Source of the DNA: Peptoniphilaceae bacterium
GTDB taxonomy: Bacteria; Bacillota; Clostridia; Tissierellales; Peptoniphilaceae
Direction of reading: 5' to 3'
Assembly (NCBI GenBank): GCA_030152565.1
Contig: JASLJE010000034.1
Span: forward strand, 1 to 46,008
DNA: 46,008 nucleotides
The notes under the pieces were generated by a model. It saw only the letters and a list, made by a program, of their open reading frames with translations. It made no database searches and had not been told where the DNA came from. Shown piece after piece: positions 9,601-17,395 of this stretch (its first letter is position 1; each line of letters starts with the position of its first letter). The translations under genes and the position numbers were made by a program.

Positions 9601-10185
9601 GTGGCTAGAAATAGTAACTTTACCAGTCTAGACCTGGTGGAGAAGAAGGATTACCTGGATGATTTGGACAATAGCTATGTTAGGTTCGGCGGTATTATTA
9701 CCAATAAAAAAGAATTATTAACAAAAAATAATAAAATAATGGCTTTTTTAACCATGGAAGATCTTTATGGTAGTATAGAGGTTATCGTCTTTCCCGATAT
9801 TTATGCCAGGTATAGAAACCAGATTCAAGAAGAGGCTGCCCTTTTAATAAATGGCCAATTACAGGTAAGTGACGTGGAAGATGCCAAGATAATAATGAGG
9901 GATGCCAGGGTAATAGACCCGGACAAGCTGGGGGAAAGCGATGGGACCAGAGAAAAAAGAGAGCCTAAATTATATATACAGATGGACTCTAGGGACAAGA
10001 AGAGGTATTTATTATTAAAAGAGAATTTGCTAAAATCTAGAGGTGATACTAGGGTAGTAGTTTACTTCCAAGACAGGAAGAAGGCCTACGAATTAAAAGA
10101 TAAATTTTCGGTTGATTTAGATCAAAAGGAATTTATAGATAGATTAAAAGATTTAATGGGAAAAGAAAATGTGAAAATTAATTAG
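6700..10185 (+). CDS. dnaE: DNA polymerase III alpha subunit DnaE
   Basis: Replicative C-family polymerase of 1161 residues. An N-terminal PHP domain (about 5-210), polymerase core with VGPGRGSAAGS near 354-364 and the catalytic PDIDIDF at 396-402 (D397, D399), a helix-hairpin-helix region, and an OB-fold near 990-1090 (VRFGGIITNKKE onwards) are visible. There is no inserted exonuclease, so it is DnaE, not PolC. The PHP metal ligands can all be matched: H9, H11, D18, H43, E68, H87/H88, C138, D206, H208. The proofreading-type PHP site therefore looks intact. GAGAAGG precedes the ATG. It lies 1 bp after tadA and 9 bp before pfkA, in one transcription run. Confidence 0.97.
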   Translation: MEKKFTHLHLHTEYSLLDGYSRIDRLLDYAVEQGMDSIAITDHGSMFGVIEFYKEAKKRKLKPIIGCEVYVTPGDHLSKTVEDKTRHHLVLLAENQTGYENLIKIVSEGYVNGFYYKPRVDKDVLRAHSQGIIALSACLGGEVPRLLREGQYDHAKKSALEYREIFGKDNYFLELQDHGLREQKQVNMELNRIHEETGIPLVATNDVHFVKREDYKIHDVLLCIQTGSTVNEEKRMRFPNDEFYLKNYEEMAGLFSSYEGALENTQLIADRCNVEFEFHKLHLPHFEIPEGYTNISYLRDLVYKGLEEKYGEITTTIRERAEFELKTIEDMGFVDYFLIVWDFIAYAKGENIPVGPGRGSAAGSIISYALDITGIDPLKYNLLFERFLNPARVSMPDIDIDFCYERRDEVIEYVKRKYGEEKVAQIVTFGTMAARNSIRDVGRAMEIEYAKVDKIAKQVPTALGMTIEKALDISPEFKALYEEDEVNKKLIDYAKAVEGMPRHTSTHAAGVVIASKAVDEFVPLSRNGEQITTQYNMIELEELGLLKMDFLGLRTLTVIQDAIDLVKINHGITIDIDKIDVEDPEVMRLFNKAQTIGIFQFESDGMRAFLRELKPSRFDDLVAANSLFRPGPMNEIPNYINYRHNPENIKYIDPSLESILDVTYGTIVYQEQVMQIVQKLAGFSLGEADNLRRAMGKKKMEVMEENRKYFVHGKEGDQGEILVRGCVRNGIDEDVANKIYDLMIDFAKYAFNKSHSVAYAFVAMQTAYLKHYYPKEFMAALLSSVMGDTAKVQLYIKEARRLKIKILPPHINKSFRKFSVEKEAIRMGLSTVKNVGTNIIHSTVEERKKGDFLSFSDYIERISLRTDSGLNKKAVESLILAGAFDEFGLNRSQMMAVYINVIDSITNKNRKNVPGQTDMFGILKKENQEDISIPDLKEYRKRDLLKYEKEVLGIYITDHPFRPYEKYVARNSNFTSLDLVEKKDYLDDLDNSYVRFGGIITNKKELLTKNNKIMAFLTMEDLYGSIEVIVFPDIYARYRNQIQEEAALLINGQLQVSDVEDAKIIMRDARVIDPDKLGESDGTREKREPKLYIQMDSRDKKRYLLLKENLLKSRGDTRVVVYFQDRKKAYELKDKFSVDLDQKEFIDRLKDLMGKENVKIN

Positions 10186-10194
10186 GGGGTAATG

Positions 10195-11154
10195 ATGAAG
10201 ACGATTGGTATTTTAACATCTGGTGGAGATGCTCCAGGAATGAACGCAGCCATAAGAGCGGTTGCCAGAACAGCCTTTGCAAATGGATTGAGGGTAAAGG
10301 GAATTAGAAATGGTTATGATGGCTTGATTAGAGGGGACATTTATGAAATGAATGTATCCAGTGTAGCCGATATTATTCACAAGGGGGGAACTATTTTAGG
10401 TTCTGCCAGATCCCTTGACTTTAAGACCAAGGAAGGCCAAGACAGGGCCATAGAAGTAATTAAGGAATACGGCATAGAAGGCCTAGTTGTCATGGGAGGA
10501 GATGGATCTTTCATGGGAGCTAATATTCTTCATGAAAGGGGAATAAAGACCATGGGTATACCTTGTACCATAGACAATGACATGGGCTTTACTGACTATA
10601 CTATAGGCTTTCACACAGCTGTTGAAACAATAATAGATGCCATAGGTAAACTTAGAGATACATCAAGTTCTCATGGTAGGGGAAATGTGGTTGAAGTAAT
10701 GGGTAGAAACTGTGGAGACTTGGCCCTATTTGCAGGTCTAACAGGGGGAGCTGAAAGTATATTAGTTCCAGAAATTCCTCTAGACATGAATGAAGTTGTA
10801 GATAAAATATTAAGAGGTAAGAAAAGGGGTAAACTACATCATATAATCATGGTTGCAGAAGGTGTGGGCAACTCCTATGGAATAGCGGATGAGATCTACC
10901 AAAGAACAGGAGTAGAAACCAAGGTTACGGTTCTAGGCCACGTTCAAAGGGGAGGAAGTCCATCTTTCCAAGATAGGCTTATGGCCAATGAATTAGGAAA
11001 TAGGGCTGTAGAACTATTGATGGAAGGTAAGAGCTCACTTGCAGTAGGTATGAAGGATGGACAAATAATAACCATGCCTATACCAGAAGCGGTAGAAGTA
11101 AAAAGACAGTTCAATACAGAACTTTATGCTATAGCTAATATATTAGCAAACTAA
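10195..11154 (+). CDS. pfkA: 6-phosphofructokinase (ATP type)
   Basis: Phosphorylates fructose 6-phosphate, the committed glycolytic step. Two ATGs are adjacent (10192 and 10195); the second has better spacing to GGGGG and gives numbering that matches E. coli PfkA. It has TSGGDAPGMN at the start, GGDGS with D103 and G104, and TIDND with catalytic D127. G104 argues for ATP rather than pyrophosphate as donor. Position 124, Gly in E. coli and Lys in PPi enzymes, is Cys here (PCTIDND). MGRNCGDLA and DTSSSHGR are the usual sugar-phosphate site segments. The gene sits between dnaE and pyk, 11 bp before pyk. Confidence 0.96.
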   Translation: MKTIGILTSGGDAPGMNAAIRAVARTAFANGLRVKGIRNGYDGLIRGDIYEMNVSSVADIIHKGGTILGSARSLDFKTKEGQDRAIEVIKEYGIEGLVVMGGDGSFMGANILHERGIKTMGIPCTIDNDMGFTDYTIGFHTAVETIIDAIGKLRDTSSSHGRGNVVEVMGRNCGDLALFAGLTGGAESILVPEIPLDMNEVVDKILRGKKRGKLHHIIMVAEGVGNSYGIADEIYQRTGVETKVTVLGHVQRGGSPSFQDRLMANELGNRAVELLMEGKSSLAVGMKDGQIITMPIPEAVEVKRQFNTELYAIANILAN

Positions 11155-11165
11155 GGAGTAAGAAT

Positions 11166-12923
11166 ATGAAAAAAACAAAGATTGTATGTACCATAGGTCC
11201 AGCTTCTGAATCAGAAGAAGTATTAAAAGGACTTATTGGGGCGGGAATGAATGTATGTAGACTTAATTTTTCCCACGGAGACCATGAGGAACACCTACAA
11301 AGAATTAACCTAATCAAGAAGGTGAGAAGGGAAGCAGGAACTCATACGGCTATCATGCTTGACCTTAAAGGGCCAGAAATTAGGACTGGAAAATTCAAGG
11401 ACGGAGTAGTAGACCTTAAGTCTGGAGATAAGTTTATCTTGACTACTAGGGATATTTTAGGGGATGAAAATATGGTTTCAATTTCCTATGATGGCCTACC
11501 TAATGATATAAAGGTTGGTTCAAGAATTTTAATAGACGACGGCCTGGTAGAATTTGTAGTTGAAGATATAGTTGATGGAACAGACATAGTAACCAGCGTT
11601 GTAAACTATGGTGAATTAAAGGATAGAAAGGGAGTTAACATCCCTAATACAAAGATAAACCTACCAGCCCTAACAGACAAGGATATATCAGATATTATAT
11701 TCGGTATAGAAAATGGCATAGACTTTATAGCTGCTTCCTTTGTTAGAAAGGCAGATGACGTTTTAGCTATAAGAAAAATCTTGGAAGAAAATGGTGGAGA
11801 AAATATACATATAATTTCAAAGATTGAAAACGAAGAAGGACTTACCAACTTAGATGAAATAATAGCTGTATCTGATGGAATTATGGTAGCTAGAGGGGAC
11901 TTGGGAGTGGAAGTTTCCAACGAGAGAGTACCTCTTGCTCAAAAGGAAATTATTAGAAAGACCAACTATGCAGGTAAGCCTGTAATCACAGCTACACAAA
12001 TGCTTGATTCAATGATTAGAAACCCAAGAGCTACTAGGGCAGAGGTAAATGACGTTGCCAATGCCATACTAGATGGTTCTGACGCAGTTATGTTATCAGG
12101 GGAAACTGCAGCGGGTAAGTACCCTATAGAGGCAGTTGAGACCATGGCTAGGATAGCTGACAATATTGAAGCATCCCTAGACTTTAAAAAGGCAAATGCG
12201 AGAAGAAAGAACTGGGAAGGATCTGACTCAACAAATGTTATTTCCATGTCAGTTTGCCAAATAGCTGAACAATTAAGCGCCAATGCAGTTGTAGCTGCTA
12301 CTGCATCAGGAGCAACAGCAAGGGCCATATCTAAATTCAGGCCTAACTCAACTATAGTTGCAACTACTATAGAAGAAGGAGTTGCTAGAAAATTATCACT
12401 AGTTTGGGGAGTAAACCCATACGTTTCAAAAGAATCAACCTTTACTGACGAATTAATTGACAGATCTATATATTCAGCGTTAAAATCAGGGTTGGTATTT
12501 GAAGGTGATTTAATAGTTCTTACAGCGGGTATACCTGTAGGTGTTGGTGTTGCAACCAACCTGATAAAGGTTCACACAATTGGTAAGATAATCTTACAAG
12601 GCCAAGCCATAGGTAAGAGTTCAGTAGTAGGCAAGGTATGTAAGGGAAATACAGTTGAAGAATTAAAGGATAAGTTTGAAGATGGGGACATCTTGGTAGC
12701 TGACTATACAGATGCTGAAATTGTCGAATATATAGACAGGTCATCAGGTATAATAGTTGCAGAAGGTGGACTTACTTCACATGCTGCTATATCTGCTATT
12801 CACTTTAAAAAACCGGCTATAATCGGGGCTAACAAGGCTATGGAAACCGTAGAAGACGGAGAAATAATAACCTTAGATGCCATATCAGGTATAGTTTATG
12901 AAGGAACTGCAAAAGTAATATAA
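11166..12923 (+). CDS. pyk: Pyruvate kinase with C-terminal PEP-utilizer domain
   Basis: Converts phosphoenolpyruvate and ADP to pyruvate and ATP. It has the N-terminal TKIVCTIGPAS, the catalytic barrel with SKIENEEG and DGIMVARGDLGVE (about 220-255), and the allosteric C-domain. At 585 residues it is about 110 longer than the E. coli enzymes. The extra tail holds EGGLTSHAAI with H539, a swivelling phosphohistidine-type domain like that of Bacillus/Geobacillus pyruvate kinase. AAGGAG precedes the ATG. It is coupled with pfkA, so two control points of glycolysis are co-expressed. Confidence 0.97.
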   Translation: MKKTKIVCTIGPASESEEVLKGLIGAGMNVCRLNFSHGDHEEHLQRINLIKKVRREAGTHTAIMLDLKGPEIRTGKFKDGVVDLKSGDKFILTTRDILGDENMVSISYDGLPNDIKVGSRILIDDGLVEFVVEDIVDGTDIVTSVVNYGELKDRKGVNIPNTKINLPALTDKDISDIIFGIENGIDFIAASFVRKADDVLAIRKILEENGGENIHIISKIENEEGLTNLDEIIAVSDGIMVARGDLGVEVSNERVPLAQKEIIRKTNYAGKPVITATQMLDSMIRNPRATRAEVNDVANAILDGSDAVMLSGETAAGKYPIEAVETMARIADNIEASLDFKKANARRKNWEGSDSTNVISMSVCQIAEQLSANAVVAATASGATARAISKFRPNSTIVATTIEEGVARKLSLVWGVNPYVSKESTFTDELIDRSIYSALKSGLVFEGDLIVLTAGIPVGVGVATNLIKVHTIGKIILQGQAIGKSSVVGKVCKGNTVEELKDKFEDGDILVADYTDAEIVEYIDRSSGIIVAEGGLTSHAAISAIHFKKPAIIGANKAMETVEDGEIITLDAISGIVYEGTAKVI

Positions 12924-12941
12924 GTTCTATAAGGGGGAAAA

Positions 12942-14126
12942 ATGAAAAGATTAATAGGTACAAATGCGATGGGTCTTAGGGCTCCTATAATTAAAAAGGG
13001 GGACGACCTGGTTACCATAGTAAGAGACGTGGTAGTTGAGGCTTCTAAGAATCACGAATTTACCATACAAGAGAAAGATATTGTGGGAATCACAGAATCT
13101 TTAGTTGCCAGGGCTCAAGGTAATTACTGTACAATTGAGCAAATCGTTGAAGATTTTAACAATAAATATGATGAAGAAATAAGTATTGTTTTCCCAATAT
13201 TAAGTAGAAACAGATTCTCAAACATTTTGAGAGCAGCAGCTTTAACAGAAAAGAAGATTAAAATATACTTATCTTATCCATCAGATGAGGTGGGTAACTG
13301 TTTAATGGACAAGTATAAATTGGCCAGTAAGAATGTCAATGTTTACAATGATACCTTAACAGAAGAAGAATATATGGATATAGTAGAACATCCCTACCTA
13401 CATCCTTTCACTAAAATAGACTATGTAGAATACTACAAGTCCTTTGCTGTAAATGACAATATAGAAATTCTATTTTCCAATAATATTGACTATATAGCAG
13501 AAAATGCCAAGGAAATCTTAATAGCAAATATCCACGAGGAAGATTATTTGAAAAACTTCTTCCAAGCTAAAGGGGTAAAAAATGTTTTAACCCTAAAGGA
13601 TATAATGAATGAACCTGTGGGAGACTCAGGCTATAACCCAGAGTATGGCCTATATGGATCTAACCTATCAGGAGAAAATTCACTTAAGCTATTTCCTAGA
13701 GATTCTAAGGACTTTGCCTACAAGCTTCAAGAAGAAATTCTTAAGGCTACAGGTGTAGAAATAGAAGTTTTAGTTTATGGTGACGGAGCTTTCAAAGACC
13801 CTATAGGGGGAATTTGGGAATTGGCAGACCCAGTAGTATCTCCAGGCTATACATCAGGCTTGGAAGGTCAACCAAATGAAATCAAGCTAAAATACTTAGC
13901 TGACAATGACTTGGCAGATCTTAAGGGAGAAGATGCTATCAAGGCCATGAAGGAAAAAATATCCAGCAAGGATAAAGAGGGAGAAGGCAAGGAAAAACTG
14001 GGAACAACACCTAGACAATTAACTGACCTAATCGGTTCCTTATGCGATCTTGTAAGTGGTTCAGGAGACAAGGGTACCCCTATTGTTTACATCAAGGGTT
14101 ACTTTGACAATTATTCTAACGACTAA
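12942..14126 (+). CDS. CofE-like (F420-0:gamma-glutamyl ligase family) protein, function unknown
   Basis: A 394-residue protein with the CofE-family pattern. The N-terminus MKRLIGTNAMGLRAPIIKKG is followed by DIVGITESLVARAQGNY, and DGAFKDPIGGIWELADPVVSPG (about 281-302) resembles the GTP/metal-binding part of F420-0:L-glutamate ligase. No other F420 gene is visible, and organisms of this type are not known to make F420. A different ligase or binding role is therefore likely, possibly gamma-glutamyl transfer to another acceptor. It is the last gene of the run that includes dnaE, pfkA and pyk (18 bp after pyk) and is followed by a terminator. Confidence 0.7.
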   Translation: MKRLIGTNAMGLRAPIIKKGDDLVTIVRDVVVEASKNHEFTIQEKDIVGITESLVARAQGNYCTIEQIVEDFNNKYDEEISIVFPILSRNRFSNILRAAALTEKKIKIYLSYPSDEVGNCLMDKYKLASKNVNVYNDTLTEEEYMDIVEHPYLHPFTKIDYVEYYKSFAVNDNIEILFSNNIDYIAENAKEILIANIHEEDYLKNFFQAKGVKNVLTLKDIMNEPVGDSGYNPEYGLYGSNLSGENSLKLFPRDSKDFAYKLQEEILKATGVEIEVLVYGDGAFKDPIGGIWELADPVVSPGYTSGLEGQPNEIKLKYLADNDLADLKGEDAIKAMKEKISSKDKEGEGKEKLGTTPRQLTDLIGSLCDLVSGSGDKGTPIVYIKGYFDNYSND

Positions 14127-14160
14127 TAATAAATAATATAAAAAGTTAATAAATATAAGA

Positions 14161-14196
14161 AAAAGGTTAAGATTTAGTTAAAGTCTTAACCTTTTT
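14161..14196 (+). terminator. Intrinsic terminator after the CofE-like gene
   Basis: A perfect 12-bp stem AAAAGGTTAAGA (14161-14172) with TCTTAACCTTTT (14184-14195), ending in Ts. Confidence 0.92.
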
Positions 14197-14209
14197 GTAA
14201 CTTTTATGA

Positions 14210-14215
14210 TATAAT
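14210..14215 (+). promoter_or_regulatory. Candidate -10 element for ftsE
   Basis: A perfect TATAAT 20 bp before the ftsE start. A -35 at 17 bp spacing would fall inside the preceding terminator stem (TAACCT), so only the -10 is convincing. Confidence 0.4.
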
Positions 14216-14234
14216 AATTCAAGAAGAGGTTATT

Positions 14235-14918
14235 ATGATTGATTTTAAAAATGTTAGTAAGAAGTATTCAAATAATGTGGTGGCTATAAATGACGCTAGC
14301 TTCCATATAGAAGACGGTGAATTCGTCTTTTTAACCGGCGCCAGCGGGGCCGGCAAATCTACCATAATAAAATTAATCCTAAAGGAAATAGATCCAGATA
14401 GGGGAGAAATCTACCTAAATGGCAAGGATATAAGCAGGGTATCTAATAGAATGGTCCCTAAAATTAGGTCTGATATAGGAGTTGTTTTTCAAGACTTTAG
14501 ACTTTTGAAAAATAGAAATATTTATGAAAATATAGAATTTGTCCTAGATATATGGGGCATGTCCAGATCAGACAAGAAAAAGAGGATTAGGGAGGTCTTG
14601 GAGCTGGTAAATCTTTATGATAGGAGAAAGGATTATCCCAATCAACTATCAGGTGGAGAACAGCAGAGAGTTTCCATGGCCAGGGCCCTGGCAGTAAATC
14701 CAAAAATACTAATAGCTGATGAACCAACTGGAAACCTAGACCCGGATACATCCTGGGAAATCATGGACTTTCTAGAAAAAGTAAATCAGAGCGGAACCAC
14801 AGTAATTATGAGCACCCATTCCAGAGAGATTGTAGATAGACTACAAAAAAGAGTTATAGTCCTGGAATACGGCAGGGTAATTAGAGATAGTGTGGGAGGT
14901 TATGATGAGGGCAATTAG
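14235..14918 (+). CDS. ftsE: Cell division ATP-binding protein FtsE
   Basis: ATPase half of the FtsEX complex, which relays a signal across the membrane to control peptidoglycan hydrolases. Walker A GASGAGKS is at 35-42, Q-loop in VVFQDF near 86, signature LSGGEQQ at 138-144, Walker B ILIADE at 158-163, then EPTGNLDP. AGAGGTT precedes the ATG. It overlaps ftsX by 14 bp, as in most bacteria. The M23 peptidase two genes on is the probable regulated hydrolase. Confidence 0.97.
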   Translation: MIDFKNVSKKYSNNVVAINDASFHIEDGEFVFLTGASGAGKSTIIKLILKEIDPDRGEIYLNGKDISRVSNRMVPKIRSDIGVVFQDFRLLKNRNIYENIEFVLDIWGMSRSDKKKRIREVLELVNLYDRRKDYPNQLSGGEQQRVSMARALAVNPKILIADEPTGNLDPDTSWEIMDFLEKVNQSGTTVIMSTHSREIVDRLQKRVIVLEYGRVIRDSVGGYDEGN

Positions 14919-15807
14919 AAGGTTTATCAACTCGTTAAAGGACGGACTAAAGGGAATATGGAAACACAGGTCCATGGGATTTGCTTCAATAGTTTCTACC
15001 TTTGCCACCCTATTTATTTTAGGCTTAATCTTAATTATGACAGTTACCATTAACTTTGTTGCCATGGATGTCCAGGACAAGGTTGATGAGGTTGATATCT
15101 TTATAGACAAGGATGCCAGCCAGGAAGAAATAGATATATTAGAAAAAAAGATAGAAGACTATCCTGTAGATAAAAAGGTTAGTTTTAGGGAAAGTGACGA
15201 GGCTTTAGAGCTGATGAAGGAAAGCTGGGGAGAAGATGCTGCCATCTTGGACGGCATCACATCAAAGGAACTACTACCAGCGTCTTTTATTGTAAACATT
15301 GAGGACATAAGTAAGGCTTCAGATTTTGTAGCCTACATAAAGGAAGAGGACAGTGTGGATGAGGTCCAATACTATCAAGATATAGTGGAAAAGGTTTATA
15401 CGGCATCCAACTATATAAAGATAATAGGGGCGGTCCTGGTTCTAGTCTTAATAATAGTTTCACTTTTCATCATTTCAAATACAATTAAGTTAACAGTATT
15501 TGCCAGAAGTGAAGAAATATCAGTAATGAAGTATGTGGGAGCAACCAATAATAGGATAAGGATTCCCTTTATTATAGAGGGACTAGTCTTTGGAATAATA
15601 GGGTCTCTTTTGGCCTTTTTCGCCATCTACTATCTATATGCCTATGGCTATGGTTCCTTTGGAAATATTATGGTTGAAAATTATTCAGTCTACCTGATTG
15701 ACCCCATATATTTCAAAAACAGTTTAATGGAAATTTTCCTATCTCTAGGTATTGGGATAGGAGTAATAGGGAGCATGTTCTCTATGAAAAAATACCTAAA
15801 TGTGTAA
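14905..15807 (+). CDS. ftsX: Cell division protein FtsX
   Basis: Membrane subunit paired with FtsE. It has an N-terminal membrane segment (about 20-45), an extracellular domain of roughly 110 residues that would contact the hydrolase, then three membrane segments in the C-terminal FtsX permease domain with SEEISVMKYVGATN before the third. The ATG at 14905 sits 6 nt after GGGAGG; the adjacent ATG at 14902 is an alternative, and the GTG at 14890 precedes the ribosome site. The end lies 13 bp before the TTG start of the secreted M23 peptidase. Confidence 0.95.
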   Translation: MRAIRRFINSLKDGLKGIWKHRSMGFASIVSTFATLFILGLILIMTVTINFVAMDVQDKVDEVDIFIDKDASQEEIDILEKKIEDYPVDKKVSFRESDEALELMKESWGEDAAILDGITSKELLPASFIVNIEDISKASDFVAYIKEEDSVDEVQYYQDIVEKVYTASNYIKIIGAVLVLVLIIVSLFIISNTIKLTVFARSEEISVMKYVGATNNRIRIPFIIEGLVFGIIGSLLAFFAIYYLYAYGYGSFGNIMVENYSVYLIDPIYFKNSLMEIFLSLGIGIGVIGSMFSMKKYLNV

Positions 15808-15820
15808 GTGGAGGCTTGTT

Positions 15821-17335
15821 TTGAAATCTAACAGTAGGTTAAAAAAAATATTAACAGCAGGTTTGGCCACATCCATCTTGGCTGTGAACATATTAAATCC
15901 AACAGTATATGCAGAGAGTTTAAATGAAATGAACTCCAAGCTAAATGAGATGAATTCCAATGTGAATAATATAAACTCCAAGGTCAATGATTTAAATTCT
16001 AAGGTCAATGGAGTCGATGGAGTCATCCAAGGAGTAAATGAAGAAATAAATAACTACCAGACCCAAATAGATTCTAAGAAAAATGAAATAGATGGAAAAG
16101 AATCTGAATTAAATGAACTTTTGGGCGAAAAGATGACTGTGGAAGATGAGATAAACCTTATTAACAGTCAAATCTATGAGAGAGTTATAAAGATAAATAA
16201 GTTAAATGAAGATATTGAAGCCCTAGAGGCCAAGATAAAATTGAACGAAGAAAAGATAGAAAAGATCCAAAAAGATATAGAGGCCAATACAGAACTATTA
16301 AAGGAAAGACTTATAGTTATGTATAAGAAGGGAGATATTCAAAAGATAGAAATTCTTTTATCTTCCAATGACGTAAATGACTTTTTAAGTAGGAATTTAC
16401 TTATGAAGACTGTTGCCAAGTATGACAAGGACCTAATCGAAAGTTTGAAAAGCGACAAGGCCAAGATTGAAAAATTAAAATTAGAATTAAATGGTCAAAA
16501 GACTTCTTTAGAGATAAATAAATCCAATGAAGAAGATGAAAAGGCCCAACTTGATCAAAACAAGAAAAAACAAGATGAGCTTTTATTAGAACTTCAAAGA
16601 CAGGAAGATTTGACCAATGCCCAGGTAGAAGAGTTGAAGCAGGCTACACTAGACTTTGAACAAACCCTATCTGCCAGGCAGATGGACATGGCTGGTTTAG
16701 AAGATGAAAAAAACCAATACCTGTCCAACTTAAGTGACTATGAAAGACAATTGGCAGAGGAAAAATCCTCTATAGCCAGCCAACAAAGAAAAATCAGCCA
16801 AAAGAAACAGGCCATAGAAGAGGCCAAAAGGCAGGAAGAACTTAGAAGACAAGAAGAACTTAAGAAACAAGAGGCAGAAAACAATAAAAAACCTAGTCCA
16901 AACACTGGAGGTGGCGGACAGGAAACACCAAGGCCAGCACCATCATCTGGAAGGATGTTATGGCCTACAGCATCAGGCTACATAAGTAGTCCCTATGGCT
17001 GGAGGGCTAGTCCCTTTGGCAATGGAAGAGAGTTCCACCTGGGTATAGATATAGCCTCAGGTCAAGGAACAGAGATTTACGCAGCTGAATCAGGAGTAGT
17101 AGTTAAGGCCTCCTGGTCATCACTTGGTTATGGTAACCTGGTTATCATAGACCACGGAAATGGTAAATCAACCTACTATGCCCACCTTAATAGCTTTAAT
17201 GTTAGTGAAGGTCAGGCAGTAGGCAAGGGCGATTTAGTTGCCTTTATGGGAACTACAGGAAATTCAACAGGTCCCCATCTACATTTTGAAGTTAGACAAC
17301 ATGGAGTTACTACAAATCCATTGGGACATTTATAA
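15821..17335 (+). CDS. Secreted coiled-coil M23 peptidase, likely FtsEX-controlled murein hydrolase
   Basis: Secreted protein of 504 residues with a TTG start, placed 6 nt after GGAGG at 15810-15814. A longer frame from 15800 would put that ribosome site inside the gene. A signal peptide runs to about A31 (TVYA-ES). Heptads of Asn/Ser/Leu/Val type follow (34-68), then a long coiled coil (about 70-350) of the EnvC/CwlO/PcsB kind, a low-complexity Pro/Gly linker, and an M23 LytM domain with HLGID (H406, D410) and HLHFE (H486, H488). The zinc ligands are kept, so it should cut peptidoglycan itself, unlike E. coli EnvC, whose site is degenerate. Adjacent to ftsEX, it is the probable partner. The exact bond cut is unknown. 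Confidence 0.88.
   Translation: MKSNSRLKKILTAGLATSILAVNILNPTVYAESLNEMNSKLNEMNSNVNNINSKVNDLNSKVNGVDGVIQGVNEEINNYQTQIDSKKNEIDGKESELNELLGEKMTVEDEINLINSQIYERVIKINKLNEDIEALEAKIKLNEEKIEKIQKDIEANTELLKERLIVMYKKGDIQKIEILLSSNDVNDFLSRNLLMKTVAKYDKDLIESLKSDKAKIEKLKLELNGQKTSLEINKSNEEDEKAQLDQNKKKQDELLLELQRQEDLTNAQVEELKQATLDFEQTLSARQMDMAGLEDEKNQYLSNLSDYERQLAEEKSSIASQQRKISQKKQAIEEAKRQEELRRQEELKKQEAENNKKPSPNTGGGGQETPRPAPSSGRMLWPTASGYISSPYGWRASPFGNGREFHLGIDIASGQGTEIYAAESGVVVKASWSSLGYGNLVIIDHGNGKSTYYAHLNSFNVSEGQAVGKGDLVAFMGTTGNSTGPHLHFEVRQHGVTTNPLGHL
15920..16003 (+). repeat. Four tandem 21-bp (7-residue) coding repeats in the M23 peptidase
   Basis: LNEMNSK, LNEMNSN, VNNINSK and VNDLNSK (residues 34-61) are imperfect heptads right after the signal peptide, with matching similarity at DNA level (AANTCCAA/AATTCTAA cores every 21 bp). 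Such repeats can vary in copy number by slippage without a frame change. Confidence 0.75.
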
Positions 17336-17343
17336 TATAAAGG

Positions 17344-17374
17344 AAAGGTTTTATTCTAGGATAAAACCTTTTTT
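17344..17374 (+). terminator. Intrinsic terminator between the M23 peptidase and ctpA
   Basis: An 11-bp stem AAAGGTTTTAT (17344-17354) with ATAAAACCTTT (17361-17371), a 6-nt loop and a T run. Only about 20 bp separate it from the next start, so it probably acts as a partial attenuator. Confidence 0.88.
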
Positions 17375-17395
17375 CTTAAGTAAAGGAAAGTGTGT

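Noticed and set aside
11966..12559. Open frame of 197 codons on the - strand inside pyk
   Set aside because: It lies wholly within the conserved pyruvate kinase core and reads as low-complexity Ser/Ala/Thr; no start signal.
12942..14126. F420 biosynthesis as the role of the CofE-like gene
   Set aside because: No other F420 gene is visible and the inferred lineage is not known to make F420.
15920..16003. Tandem repeats considered as a CRISPR or regulatory array
   Set aside because: They are in frame, without spacers, and encode coiled-coil heptads.
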